Positions 24,798 through 33,034 are shown, counted from the stretch's first letter. The stretch is 64,000 nt of DNA from UBA2705 sp963977105 (GCA_963977105.1 CAXBNI010000001.1:1116001-1180000), one strand, 5' to 3'. Made by a program: numbers and translations. Notes: generated from the letters alone by a model not told the origin.

Positions 24798-25370
24798 TTA
24801 CGGCTTTGGCCAAAGTAGCTGCGCGACATCCTCTGGTGTGTCGATAAAATGTAGATTTTTCTGACGCTCTGGGTTTGAATACCCAACAGCCGTAGCCTTT
24901 GCAAACCACGCACGCAAACCATCATAGTAACCATCCAGATTCAGTATCGCGACTGGCTTCATTGCCCCGCCGCCATAAAGCTTTGCCAGATTATCATTGT
25001 GCGAGAAAAAAGCCTCACAGATTGTACCATCACCGCCAGGAGTCACAATATGCGCATCTGCACCGAGAAAGAGCTTTGTACGCTCCTGATCATCCACAAC
25101 TCGCTTAACATCAACATGGGAGGGGTAGACCTCCGCAGGATCAAAGTACGCTGGAGAAATTAGCGCCTGCATCTGACCTCCAATTTTTCCGACTTCATCC
25201 ATCACATCCTGTAAATGGCCATATAGACCGCCGCCATACAACACCAAATCGGCATTTTCACCGGCAAGCCGTGCCATCGCCTTCGTAGCCGCCACGCAGC
25301 GCTGTTGAAATGCCGCGTCATTTTTACAATATGATGACCCCGTATAAAGAGAAACTGTTTTAATCGGCAT
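24798..25370 (-). CDS. LOG-family protein (predicted nucleotide phosphoribohydrolase)
   Basis: The Rossmann-like LOG family (TIGR00730 type) hydrolyses nucleoside 5'-monophosphates to the base and ribose 5-phosphate. The signature PGGDGTICE matches PGGxGTxxE, and an upstream YGGGLYGHLQDVMDEV segment matches the glycine loop; DDQERTKLFLGADAH corresponds to the family's conserved arginine region. I choose ATG 25370 (190 residues) because GGGGGTAAT lies just upstream; an in-frame ATG at 25397 is also possible. Converges with the SixA-like gene, eight bases apart. Confidence 0.8.
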   Translation of the reverse strand: MPIKTVSLYTGSSYCKNDAAFQQRCVAATKAMARLAGENADLVLYGGGLYGHLQDVMDEVGKIGGQMQALISPAYFDPAEVYPSHVDVKRVVDDQERTKLFLGADAHIVTPGGDGTICEAFFSHNDNLAKLYGGGAMKPVAILNLDGYYDGLRAWFAKATAVGYSNPERQKNLHFIDTPEDVAQLLWPKP

Positions 25371-25511
25371 ATTACCCCCAAGAGTATTGTTGCGCATCCA
25401 TGAATAAGGAACACGAGCAAACAGTTTTCATAATGTCAAAGTAAATCTACTTGCATATGCGACGCATAAATGAAAAAATATCTAGATTCTAATCACTTTA
25501 TGGAGGTCATT

Positions 25512-26027
25512 ATGTTCCCATTTTTAAAAAGATTTGCATTGCTGACATTATCGCTTAGCTGCGTAAGCATCTCTGCAAACGCCGCAGAGTATCACAACCC
25601 TGATTTGGGCATTGCGTTCACGTATCCAGACAGTATAAAGCGCGACAGTGCAAATATAAGCACCGCGCCATTAAAGATACCCTTCACTGCTGGCACGCCG
25701 CCTATGAGCGTTTCGGTGTTACTGAAAGATACAGGGAGCATCGGCACGTTAGATGACTTTATTACCCGCGAACATGCTGAGCAAAAATCTGGCGGCTATT
25801 TCGGTCAGGTCGAAGAACATAAACATCAACTTGCTAGTGGGCAGCACGGGATTGAACTTATCCGCCAGACCAAATACGGCACCATATATTACTTTGTTTT
25901 CCCCACACCTAAAACAGGAAAAATAATGGCTCTACACCTGATGACAAGTGAAATAGGTGACCCAACAGGTGAGGCCCTCAAGGCCTATAACCAAATGAAG
26001 GGCAGCCTACACGTGGCGAATAAATAA
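25512..26027 (+). CDS. Hypothetical exported protein
   Basis: Not recognised by name. The start ATG 25512 follows GGAGG by five bases and opens a classical signal peptide (FPFLKRFALLTLSLSCVSIS, cleavage about ANAA-E near residue 25). The mature part of about 145 residues begins YHNPDLGIAFTYPDSIKRD, a pattern seen in small periplasmic proteins of unknown role that resemble PsbP/Mog1-like folds; that resemblance is only suggestive. No lipobox cysteine at the cleavage site. A terminator follows immediately. Confidence 0.75.
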   Translation: MFPFLKRFALLTLSLSCVSISANAAEYHNPDLGIAFTYPDSIKRDSANISTAPLKIPFTAGTPPMSVSVLLKDTGSIGTLDDFITREHAEQKSGGYFGQVEEHKHQLASGQHGIELIRQTKYGTIYYFVFPTPKTGKIMALHLMTSEIGDPTGEALKAYNQMKGSLHVANK

Positions 26028-26037
26028 CAACATGTAA

Positions 26038-26068
26038 AAAAGGGCGCCTATGCAGGTGCCCTTTTCTT
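26038..26068 (+). terminator. Terminator after the exported protein gene
   Basis: AAAAGGGCGCC (26038-26048) pairs with GGTGCCCTTTT (26055-26065), with one G-U, and continues TCTTT. The A-rich 5' flank also gives a weaker terminator for the convergent gene at 26100-26522. Confidence 0.78.
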
Positions 26069-26099
26069 TATTCGAAACGCCTGCGCTTAATCACGCGGA

Positions 26100-26522
26100 T
26101 TATTGGACGCCGAAGCCGCGCCATAACGGCCCCTGCTTTTTACCTGCATCACGTTTTTGTAACACAACGTCCGAGCTAAGCTTTAACACAGCCACGACAG
26201 CGTCACATTCGTCTTTGACTGTAAACGTTGAATGATGATTTGCCGGATAACCACCGCGCTGCGCATATGTATCAACATAACGCGCGATATCTTCAAAAAG
26301 CTCATCACAAAAGACATTAAGATTGCTAGAACCACCACCAAGGTCGAGACGGCGCTGCTTAATATATGCCGCCAACGGGTCAGATGTCGCCTGAGTGACA
26401 ATAAAGCCGCCCACGGCATCCACTGCAATCGTTACATCATGCGCCTGCTCTGCATAGCCTGCTTTCGCGTCAAACTGACCAAAACTGCGCGTTAAAACGC
26501 CTTTATTTCTTACGTTATTCAT
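26100..26522 (-). CDS. Hypothetical protein, 140 residues
   Basis: Not recognised. Soluble, no signal peptide. AGGGATGAG lies before the ATG. The sequence alternates hydrophobic strands (DVTIAVDAVGGFIVTQATSD) with a helical middle (NVFCDELFEDIARYVDTYAQ). It is flanked by unrelated genes and converges on the exported protein gene at 25512. Confidence 0.65.
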   Translation of the reverse strand: MNNVRNKGVLTRSFGQFDAKAGYAEQAHDVTIAVDAVGGFIVTQATSDPLAAYIKQRRLDLGGGSSNLNVFCDELFEDIARYVDTYAQRGGYPANHHSTFTVKDECDAVVAVLKLSSDVVLQKRDAGKKQGPLWRGFGVQ

Positions 26523-26696
26523 GATTACTCATCCCTGTTTTAAGATGTTTTACGTTATTTTTTCTTTAATTTCTAACGTATACGCACCCCCAAAGCAAGG
26601 GCACAGCTATGCTGCGCCGCATCGCCCGCAAAGCAGATAAAGCGCGAGGCAGGACGCGCACTGCAGATGCGCGACTTTTCGCAATATGAAAAAACC

Positions 26697-26725
26697 TTGA
26701 TTTTTCATCCGCACTCCCCTATATA
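26697..26725 (+). promoter_or_regulatory. Promoter of mnmA, predicting a leaderless mRNA
   Basis: TTGATT (26697-26702), 17-base spacer, TATATA (26720-26725). The expected transcription start, about seven bases after the -10, falls on the mnmA ATG at 26732. No Shine-Dalgarno is present. Confidence 0.55.
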
Positions 26726-26731
26726 AAAAGC

Positions 26732-27877
26732 ATGAATTCGCTCGGTATAGATAAAAAACCAGAAGATACACGCGTTGTTGTTGCCATGTCTGGCGGCGTC
26801 GACAGCTCCGTCACGGCTGCATTATTGCATGAACAGGGCTATGACGTCATCGGTATTACGTTGCAGCTTTATGACCACGGGGCCGCGATTGAGCGCAAGG
26901 GCGCGTGCTGCGCAGGGCAGGATATTTATGATGCCCGCCGCATTGCCGAGACCCTTAACTTCCCACATTACGTGCTCGATTACGAAAGCAAATTCAAGCA
27001 AGCCGTCATTGATGACTTTGTTGATAGTTACATGAAAGGCGAAACGCCGATTCCTTGCGTACGCTGCAATCAAACCGTCAAATTTCGTGATTTATTAGAA
27101 GCCGCGGTAGACCTTGATGCCGACTGCATGGCAACCGGCCATTATGTACAGCAAGTAAAGAACCCCGATACGGGCTTATCTGAACTACATCGCGCGGTTG
27201 ATAACGGTAAAGACCAAAGTTATTTCCTTTTTGCGACAACGCAAGAACAATTAGAGTTTCTACGCTTCCCACTTGGTGGCTGGACCAAAGACATTACCCG
27301 CCAGCACGCCGAGCGCTTTGGCTTAATTAACGCCGACAAGCCAGACAGCCAAGATATATGCTTCGTTCCCAATGGTGATTACGCAAGCATCGTAAAAAAA
27401 ATTAAGCCCGAGGCTGAAAAAGCCGGCGATATTGTTGACCTTGACGGTAATGTCATCGGTACACATAACGGCATTATTCATTACACTATCGGTCAGCGCC
27501 GCGGCCTTGGCATTGGCGGCGGTGTAAACAATGACAATTCACCATTTTATGTTGTCCGCGTCGATGCGCCGCAAAACCAAGTGATTGTCGGCCCCAAAGA
27601 AGCTTTAGCACGCGATATCATCCATATTGGAGGTGCGAACTGGCTTGGCACCGCAAGCGGCAATACATACAGCGTACAGGCCAAATTGCGCTCTGTATCG
27701 CGCCCTATGCCCGCCGCGCTAACAATCAACGACGACGGTACAGCCTTCCTTACTTTGACGTCCCCGCAATACGGCATCGCCCCTGGACAAGCCGCAGTAT
27801 GCTATATTGAAAACCGCGTTATTGGCGGTGGCTGGATATCTGGTACAGAAAATTCACAAATTCAGCTTGCGGCGTAA
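26732..27877 (+). CDS. mnmA: tRNA-specific 2-thiouridylase MnmA
   Basis: Catalyses 2-thiolation of the wobble uridine of tRNA-Lys, -Glu and -Gln, taking sulfur from a persulfide relay. The 381 residues show the PP-loop SGGVDSSV (residues 20-27), the first catalytic-type cysteine in PIPCVRCNQTVKF, the tRNA-recognition GHYVQ and KDQSYFLF blocks, and the second cysteine in SQDICFVPNGDY. The C-terminal beta domain is complete. The start is confirmed by the PP-loop position but has no Shine-Dalgarno (see promoter). A tRNA-Met gene follows. Confidence 0.96.
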   Translation: MNSLGIDKKPEDTRVVVAMSGGVDSSVTAALLHEQGYDVIGITLQLYDHGAAIERKGACCAGQDIYDARRIAETLNFPHYVLDYESKFKQAVIDDFVDSYMKGETPIPCVRCNQTVKFRDLLEAAVDLDADCMATGHYVQQVKNPDTGLSELHRAVDNGKDQSYFLFATTQEQLEFLRFPLGGWTKDITRQHAERFGLINADKPDSQDICFVPNGDYASIVKKIKPEAEKAGDIVDLDGNVIGTHNGIIHYTIGQRRGLGIGGGVNNDNSPFYVVRVDAPQNQVIVGPKEALARDIIHIGGANWLGTASGNTYSVQAKLRSVSRPMPAALTINDDGTAFLTLTSPQYGIAPGQAAVCYIENRVIGGGWISGTENSQIQLAA

Positions 27878-27886
27878 AATTACCTC

Positions 27887-27915
27887 TTGACAACGCAGCC
27901 AGATCACGGCATAAA
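27887..27915 (+). promoter_or_regulatory. Promoter of the tRNA-Met gene
   Basis: Perfect TTGACA (27887-27892), 17-base spacer, CATAAA (27910-27915, four of six). It begins ten bases after the mnmA stop and points to the tRNA 37 bases on. Confidence 0.6.
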
Positions 27916-27952
27916 TCTGCACCAGACAGGAAATTCCTGTAGCCAAAAATGT

Positions 27953-28029
27953 GGCGGAGTAGCTCAGCTGGTTAGAGCAGTGGAATCATAATCCACGTGT
28001 CGGGGGTTCGAGTCCCTCTTCCGCTACCA
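27953..28029 (+). tRNA. tRNA-Met (CAT anticodon), elongator type
   Basis: The 77 bases fold as a cloverleaf: acceptor GGCGGAG with TTCCGCT (including G-U pairs), D stem GCTC/GAGC, anticodon stem GTGGA/TCCAC with loop ATCATAA (anticodon CAT), T arm with GGTTCGAGT, and an encoded CCA. The anticodon stem lacks the three G-C pairs of the initiator, so it is elongator Met, or less likely tRNA-Ile2 whose CAT is modified to read AUA. Confidence 0.93.
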
Positions 28030-28064
28030 TTTTTCTTTTTTCTTATATCTATATCATAATTTAT

Positions 28065-28087
28065 TGCGTGGATTTGTTCGCCACGCA
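28065..28087 (+). terminator. Weak terminator-like hairpin after the tRNA
   Basis: TGCGTGG (28065-28071) and CCACGCA (28081-28087) form a seven-pair stem with a nine-base loop, followed by GCATTTTC. The T-run is short. A T-rich stretch right after CCA (28030-28041) may already give trailer cleavage or termination. Confidence 0.4.
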
Positions 28088-28287
28088 GCATTTTCATGTG
28101 CGCAGCTCCTCCATTAGTCCCTTATAAAACAACAGGTTTTCACCTCCAAACACAACTATATGCAATTTTATGTATAAGTAATAATATGTTAAGTTTTCTC
28201 AGGCATACTCGTAAACGTGTGTGGGGTAGTGCTTCAATCTTTAGCCATCCTCCAAAGTTAAATTTTAGTTTATTAAGGGTTGTCACG

Positions 28288-29091
28288 ATGAGTGATTATG
28301 ACAGCTTTGACAACGTCGCGGAGAGTGATCTCGGCGCGTTTGAAGAGGCGCTTGAGATTAGCGGTTACGATGCAGTAACCACAACGCAACGCGGTATGCA
28401 ACAAGACGAGTTCTTAAAAGAATCCGGCATGGCGATCGATACCGTTGGCGAAGCAAAAAAAATCGAAGAAAAGCGCGAAAAAAGAGAAAAGAATTCGGAG
28501 TCGGGCATCGCGGCGGCATTTGAAGCGGCGCGCCATCATGTAGACAATCATAAGTATGAAATGAAATTTGATGGTAAAGACTATGAAATTTCACATGGCG
28601 ACTTGAAAGCCATGGTAAAAAACGAAACAAAAGATTTAAAAGACAGGCTAAAAAAGGCTACAACAGAAAAAGAACGCGCTCAAATATCTAGGGACATAAT
28701 GCGGTTTCAAGAGATCCAGCAGCGCATGGACGAAGGCCAGACGCTTTCAGAAGATGACCTTGAGTTCATCGTTAATGATTACGCCGAGCGGAACGAAGCG
28801 TTTAAACAAGAGTTACAAAGCCATGCAAAAGTTGAAGAATTCACCTATAGCCAAGATGTAGGCAACGAAATATCTCGGCTCGAGGCGTATGCTGAGCAAA
28901 ATCCAGACCTATCACTAACAGTAGGAAACTCTTTCAACGCTCAAAGCGGGGCGTCAACCTTCTCTGCCGATGACTTTTCTATCCTTGTTCATCAGAGCAA
29001 TGATCCCTCGAAGGAGCTTGAAGAAGATTTTGCCGCGCACAAAGTAAATCAAAGTGCCGACCTAAATATGAATGATTTTGGTATTTCTTAG
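28288..29091 (+). CDS. Hypothetical charged coiled-coil protein
   Basis: Not recognised. I start it at ATG 28288 (MSDYDSFDNVAESDLG, 267-268 residues) because AAGGG lies eight bases upstream; the frame extends back to 28096 but that part looks non-coding. It is cytosolic and highly charged: a Lys/Glu-rich helix (EAKKIEEKREKREKNSES), a second one (NETKDLKDRLKKATTEKERA) and a Glu/Asn-rich end. Strong coiled-coil expectation from heptad-like charge runs. No catalytic motif. Its stop overlaps the stop of the convergent lipoprotein gene by four bases. Confidence 0.72.
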   Translation: MSDYDSFDNVAESDLGAFEEALEISGYDAVTTTQRGMQQDEFLKESGMAIDTVGEAKKIEEKREKREKNSESGIAAAFEAARHHVDNHKYEMKFDGKDYEISHGDLKAMVKNETKDLKDRLKKATTEKERAQISRDIMRFQEIQQRMDEGQTLSEDDLEFIVNDYAERNEAFKQELQSHAKVEEFTYSQDVGNEISRLEAYAEQNPDLSLTVGNSFNAQSGASTFSADDFSILVHQSNDPSKELEEDFAAHKVNQSADLNMNDFGIS

Positions 29092-29840
29092 TTGTTCCTT
29101 GCTACCAACTGTGCTGCATTTTTCTTCGGTACATTAACATACTGGAACTCGTACTTACCAGCTCCAGTAACGACAGTTGCACCTGTCTTACCATTGGTAG
29201 TTAAAAAATAAGACTTACCACCACCAGATAAGGAAGTAAGCACGTCACCGTTATCTCTAACGCCCTGCCAGTCAACACCGAAACCGTTTTTCTGCAAAGC
29301 CCCTGAAACTTGCGTGAATGTACCACAAATTTGTCCATAACGCTCAGCAAAAGCACAGTCATTTGCTTCATATTTACCATCTTTGGTCAAGTTAATCGGT
29401 TGATAGTTACCGATATTCTGAAAGGTTAGGTCATTTAACTTTTCAGATATACAAAGTTCACCTTTATTTTTAAAAGCAAGAGTGTAAGCATAATCAGCAT
29501 TCTCATTATACACAAAGTTAATTGAATGATAGCCCTGTTCTGGTGTCTCAATGACGCGCAATCCGCCGACTGCCATTAAGCCCTCATTCGCAGATACAGC
29601 TGCCAGCATGTTACTATCAGCAGCAATACATCCTTTTTTACCGTTATACTCCGCCCCTTCTATAGACGCTGGCAACTGAGGAAAAGGAAGTGTTTGTGTG
29701 ACACTCTGCTTTGACTCAGATACGTTAGGGCTTCTCTCAGCGCTCGCCTCACCACCGCAAGCGGCTAAGGCAAATGTCAGTGCGGCAACACTTAAGTATT
29801 TACCAACAGATTTTGCCGCTTTCATGAATTCTTTACGCAT
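29088..29840 (-). CDS. Hypothetical lipoprotein
   Basis: N-terminal lipoprotein signal peptide with lipobox LAAC (Cys28): KSVGKYLSVAALTFALAAC. The mature protein (about 222 residues) has cysteines that may pair (KKGCIAAD, LCIS, NDCAF, QICGTF) and many beta-type segments; no known domain was recognised. GGGGA precedes the ATG. The Gly at +2 and +3 after the lipid-modified Cys leaves sorting open, probably outer membrane. Converges with the coiled-coil gene with overlapping stops. Confidence 0.75.
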   Translation of the reverse strand: MRKEFMKAAKSVGKYLSVAALTFALAACGGEASAERSPNVSESKQSVTQTLPFPQLPASIEGAEYNGKKGCIAADSNMLAAVSANEGLMAVGGLRVIETPEQGYHSINFVYNENADYAYTLAFKNKGELCISEKLNDLTFQNIGNYQPINLTKDGKYEANDCAFAERYGQICGTFTQVSGALQKNGFGVDWQGVRDNGDVLTSLSGGGKSYFLTTNGKTGATVVTGAGKYEFQYVNVPKKNAAQLVARNN

Positions 29841-29978
29841 CTTATATTCCCCAAAGCTTAATTTTTCGATGCCGTATCATATAGCAAAGTTGGTAAAAAA
29901 TCAAGAAATATTTTTATGTAAAGTTTGGGAAATGGCAAAGCATTATTTGGTTATTTCTTAAGTTGCGGCGTTATGGTG

Positions 29979-30536
29979 TTATTTCTTATTCTCTATTTTA
30001 TAAATATAAATTGGCAATTTTATCGGCCCCCTGACTTCTGCGGTCGCTAATGGTGTCCAATCTGGGATGGGGAAGGAACATGATATAATAAACGCGCCGG
30101 TTTTAAGGGTTTGGAATTGGGGGCGCAAATCGCGCATAATTTCAGGGTGCAAATAACAGAAAACAATGTCTTCATTAGCAAGGTCGGCTTTGAAAAAATC
30201 TTGGCGTTTCATGGTTATGCGCCCCCCGCCAAACACGCTGCGCATTTTGGCGAAGCGATACGGCCATGGGGAAATTTCATAACCAGAAATCTGCGCGTTT
30301 TTATATGTTCGCGCCAAAGAAGCCGCCACGCCGCCCCACCCAGCGCCTAAGTCGACAATATTATAGGCTGCATCTGCATCACTATGCGCCAAGGCAAGCT
30401 TTATGGCGCGGCGTTTTACATGCGGCAATACCGGCACAGGGGGAATGCGCGCCTTACGCTCATGCCAAAGACACGAACAGGCGAGCATAATCGCAAAAAG
30501 AATAAAGGCTGAAAATAGATATTCGCTTATCGGCAT
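29979..30536 (-). CDS. Membrane-anchored class I SAM methyltransferase (FAM173-like)
   Basis: One N-terminal transmembrane segment (residues about 5-24, LFSAFILFAIMLACSCLW) followed by a Rossmann methyltransferase: motif I VDLGAGWGGV (61-70), acidic motif II GYEISPWPYRFAKMR, post-I region FFKADLANEDIVFCYL, and SCSFPIPDWTPLAT near the C-terminus. This layout and the E-x-x-P-W and F-P-x-P-x-W-T-P segments resemble the FAM173 family of eukaryotes (ANT-KMT and ATP synthase c-subunit KMT), which are protein-lysine methyltransferases. The bacterial target is unknown. 185 residues; stands alone on the minus strand. Confidence 0.78.
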   Translation of the reverse strand: MPISEYLFSAFILFAIMLACSCLWHERKARIPPVPVLPHVKRRAIKLALAHSDADAAYNIVDLGAGWGGVAASLARTYKNAQISGYEISPWPYRFAKMRSVFGGGRITMKRQDFFKADLANEDIVFCYLHPEIMRDLRPQFQTLKTGAFIISCSFPIPDWTPLATAEVRGPIKLPIYIYKIENKK

Positions 30537-30589
30537 AACGCAAACCTGTCCGTTTAAAATTTACACACAAGTCTACGCCAAGCGCAGGC

Positions 30590-30617
30590 AAAAAAAAAGG
30601 GAGGCATCCTGCCTCCC
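30590..30617 (-). terminator. Terminator after the VOC gene
   Basis: GGGAGGCA (30599-30606) and TGCCTCCC (30610-30617) form a perfect eight-pair stem with a three-base loop; on the minus strand it is followed by nine T (30590-30598). It ends the VOC-family transcript. Confidence 0.85.
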
Positions 30618-30657
30618 TAGTGTTTCTTATCTTTTATGGCTTTGGTCTCTCTTATAT

Positions 30658-31113
30658 TTAGGACGCCATAATTTGGTCTTGCGTGGCACTCATAGTTTCG
30701 AGGGGGCGTTCGTTATCAATAAATGCCACACATTCTGTTCGTTCGTTTTCGATTAGGGTAATCAGGTTGTTATTAGGATCTTTCATCATGAAATACTCTT
30801 GGCCACAGCTTGCTGTCGCAGGTGCGCTCGCCATATCAACGCCTTCATAATAAAAATGCTCGTATGATTTTTTTACATCGTCTACCGGGAAGCTCAGCAT
30901 CAAGCCTGAGGTCACATTTCTAAAGCCATCAGGTAAGGACGCATGATTGACATCAATAATCGCAATTTGCGACTTCACATCATCACCGCGCTGCATAAGC
31001 ACGTGGTCTTCTGTTTCAAAAACAGGGACAAATTCAAAAAAATCTTCATAGAAGTTAACTGTTTTCACAAGTCTATCAGTACAGATCACTGTATGTAATG
31101 GATGGATGTTCAT
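30658..31113 (-). CDS. VOC (glyoxalase/bleomycin resistance) family protein
   Basis: Two-module vicinal oxygen chelate fold: residues start MNIHPLHTVICTDRLVKTVN with FYEDFFEFVPVFE, a central SGLMLSFPVDDVKKSYEHFY, and the second-module end EYFMMKDPNNNLITLIEN, where the Glu is the usual metal-ligand position. ATG 31113 (151 residues) has GAGGGAA upstream; the frame runs further back to 31182 without support. Members include dioxygenases, glyoxalases and binding proteins, so the reaction is not assigned. It is divergent from a TetR-type regulator, which probably controls it. Confidence 0.8.
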   Translation of the reverse strand: MNIHPLHTVICTDRLVKTVNFYEDFFEFVPVFETEDHVLMQRGDDVKSQIAIIDVNHASLPDGFRNVTSGLMLSFPVDDVKKSYEHFYYEGVDMASAPATASCGQEYFMMKDPNNNLITLIENERTECVAFIDNERPLETMSATQDQIMAS

Positions 31114-31236
31114 ATCAATTCCCTCGCGCCTTTGTTGCATTCTCTTTAAACAAATCGTTTTAAAAATAAACATAACGAACACGGCTTATATTCACCCTTA
31201 CTATTTGAGCTTCAATATACGGCTCTTTTTTAAAGG

Positions 31237-31254
31237 CTACCTGTCGGTATGTAG
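31237..31254. promoter_or_regulatory. Candidate TetR-type operator between VOC and tetR genes
   Basis: An imperfect 18-base palindrome (outer CTAC...GTAG, inner TACC-TGTC-GGTA) in the middle of the 239-base divergent spacer. TetR-family operators are commonly inverted repeats of this type. No second copy was noticed. It does not prove binding. Confidence 0.45.
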
Positions 31255-31352
31255 TTTTAGAATATCATCCTTCGCTTGCATTTGTAAAGAAAAAAGTTTA
31301 CGTATATAGTCAAGATTGTACGCGTATCACCTTTCGGATAGGAATAGAGTAA

Positions 31353-31985
31353 ATGAGTAAACACAGGGGATCCAACAAAGAAATGGCCGATAGCACACGG
31401 CAAAAGTTTCTGGATAAAGCCCATGACCGTTTTATCTCCGAGGGCTATGTTGCGACTTCAACAAATGACATTGTGCGTGACGCAGAAATGGCGCGCGGCG
31501 CGCTGTATCACCACTTCAAAAATAAGCAGGAACTGTTTACGGCCGTTGCGAATGATAAAAACGTCGCGATGCGCAGCTTACTAGACGCCCGCATTGAAAA
31601 ACGGGCACAATGCGGCGTCGCTGACCCGCAAGAGGATTTTCTTGCTACGCTCGACCTTATCATTGATCTTTTTAAAGACCCTGCATATCGCCGTATCATT
31701 GTTATTGAGTCCCTTGTTGCCCTGCCCCATGAAATACGGCGGAAAACCATGCTCGATTATTATCGACCGCTATGCGTAAATTTTCTGGACCGCAGCAATA
31801 TATCAAAATCCGCCACGCCCGATGTGCTTGATGCTTTCATCATCGGCCTTATCGGCTTCATCGCCGAAAGCGTCCGCAGTTTTGAATACACGCACGGTCA
31901 AGAAGAATGCGCCGCTCAGGCAGAAAGCATAAAAGCAGCGCTACGCTTATTCCTTATTCCTTTTATTAATCAATTCACTAAATAG
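31353..31985 (+). CDS. TetR/AcrR family transcriptional regulator
   Basis: N-terminal DNA-binding domain with the TetR helix-turn-helix: KFLDKAHDRFISEGYVATST, NDIVRDAEMARGALYHHF and KNKQELF (residues about 18-63), followed by an all-helical ligand-binding domain with no clear ligand motif. 210 residues, the family norm. AGGAATAGAG precedes the ATG. Divergent to the VOC gene, with a candidate operator between them, so it is likely the local repressor. Confidence 0.92.
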   Translation: MSKHRGSNKEMADSTRQKFLDKAHDRFISEGYVATSTNDIVRDAEMARGALYHHFKNKQELFTAVANDKNVAMRSLLDARIEKRAQCGVADPQEDFLATLDLIIDLFKDPAYRRIIVIESLVALPHEIRRKTMLDYYRPLCVNFLDRSNISKSATPDVLDAFIIGLIGFIAESVRSFEYTHGQEECAAQAESIKAALRLFLIPFINQFTK

Positions 31986-32062
31986 GCAATACACTAAATA
32001 AGCACTGGTATTTACCATGGTAACGCCCTAAATTACGCGGAGTAGTTTTTGGCACTCAATAC

Positions 32063-33034
32063 TTGCCCCAGACATTTCAGATGAGTATGCACATGCAGGT
32101 TTTTACAGATTATCGTACCCTCCCCGATGAGATCAAAGGCAGCACAGTTGTCATTGGTAATTTTGATGGCCTTCACGTTGGCCATAGAATGCTGATTGAA
32201 CTTGCACGCAAAAAATCAAAAGAAGCCGAAAGCAAGCTTTTAATCCTGACGTTTAATCCGCACCCACGGCGTTATTTTATGCCCGACGCGCCGCCATTTT
32301 TACTTACACCAGGTAAACAGCACGAAGAGTTACTTGCACACACGCAGGCAGATTACGCACTTTACTTAGGCTTTGATAATGAACTTGCCCATTTAACCGC
32401 TGATGAATTCATGGATCATATTTTAAAAGGCGCACTTGGCGCGAAGCAAATTGTGATTGGCGATGATTTTTGTTTTGGCAAAGGCCGCACAGGCAACGTT
32501 GACACACTGCGCACAGCAGGATTCCACGTTACCGCATTAAGCAAAATGGCAGATAACGCCGGACGGCGCTATTCATCCAGCCGTATACGCGACGCCATAA
32601 GCGGCGGCGACATGCACAAAGCAGAACAGATCATGGGCCGCCCATTCGAAATTCGCGGTAAAGTGATACACGGCGATAAACGCGGACGCGAGCTTGGTTA
32701 CCCAACTGCTAATATTCGCCTTGGTACATATATTCACCCTGCATATGGCGTATATGCCTGCAAGGTCAAAATCCCCGGTGAAGATCACTGGCGCATTGCG
32801 GCGACGAATATTGGCATCCGCCCGATGTTTGAGAGCCCTGAAGCCCTTATTGAAGCCTATATTCTCGGTTATGACGGCGACTTATACGACCAAGAATTAC
32901 GTATCCGGCCGCTGCGCAAAATTCGAAATGAAATGAAGTTTGAATCGCTCGAAGAGCTTATCGCGCAGATAAGGCAGGATTGTGGCAAAGTCCAAGACGT
33001 TATTAACGAAACTGACACGGCAATAAAAGCGTAA
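32063..33034 (+). CDS. ribF: Bifunctional riboflavin kinase/FMN adenylyltransferase
   Basis: Makes FMN from riboflavin and FAD from FMN. The N-terminal adenylyltransferase has GNFDGLHVGH (nucleotide-binding HxGH-type) and the kinase half has GDKRGRELGYPTANIRL and the NIGIRPMFE segment. Length about 310-323 is normal. The start is uncertain: a TTG at 32063 and ATGs at 32081, 32087 and 32093 are all in frame; the ATG at 32081 overlaps the stop of an 11-codon upstream frame. No FMN riboswitch was recognised before it. Confidence 0.94.
   Translation: MPQTFQMSMHMQVFTDYRTLPDEIKGSTVVIGNFDGLHVGHRMLIELARKKSKEAESKLLILTFNPHPRRYFMPDAPPFLLTPGKQHEELLAHTQADYALYLGFDNELAHLTADEFMDHILKGALGAKQIVIGDDFCFGKGRTGNVDTLRTAGFHVTALSKMADNAGRRYSSSRIRDAISGGDMHKAEQIMGRPFEIRGKVIHGDKRGRELGYPTANIRLGTYIHPAYGVYACKVKIPGEDHWRIAATNIGIRPMFESPEALIEAYILGYDGDLYDQELRIRPLRKIRNEMKFESLEELIAQIRQDCGKVQDVINETDTAIKA

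Noticed and set aside
27953..28029. Initiator tRNA-fMet
   Set aside because: The anticodon stem (GTGGA/TCCAC) lacks the three G-C pairs typical of initiators.
28096..28287. Upstream extension of the coiled-coil gene
   Set aside because: No Shine-Dalgarno at 28096 and the composition is unlike the rest of the protein; ATG 28288 has AAGGG at the right distance.
31986..32062. FMN riboswitch upstream of ribF
   Set aside because: The space is too short and no FMN-element motif was recognisable.
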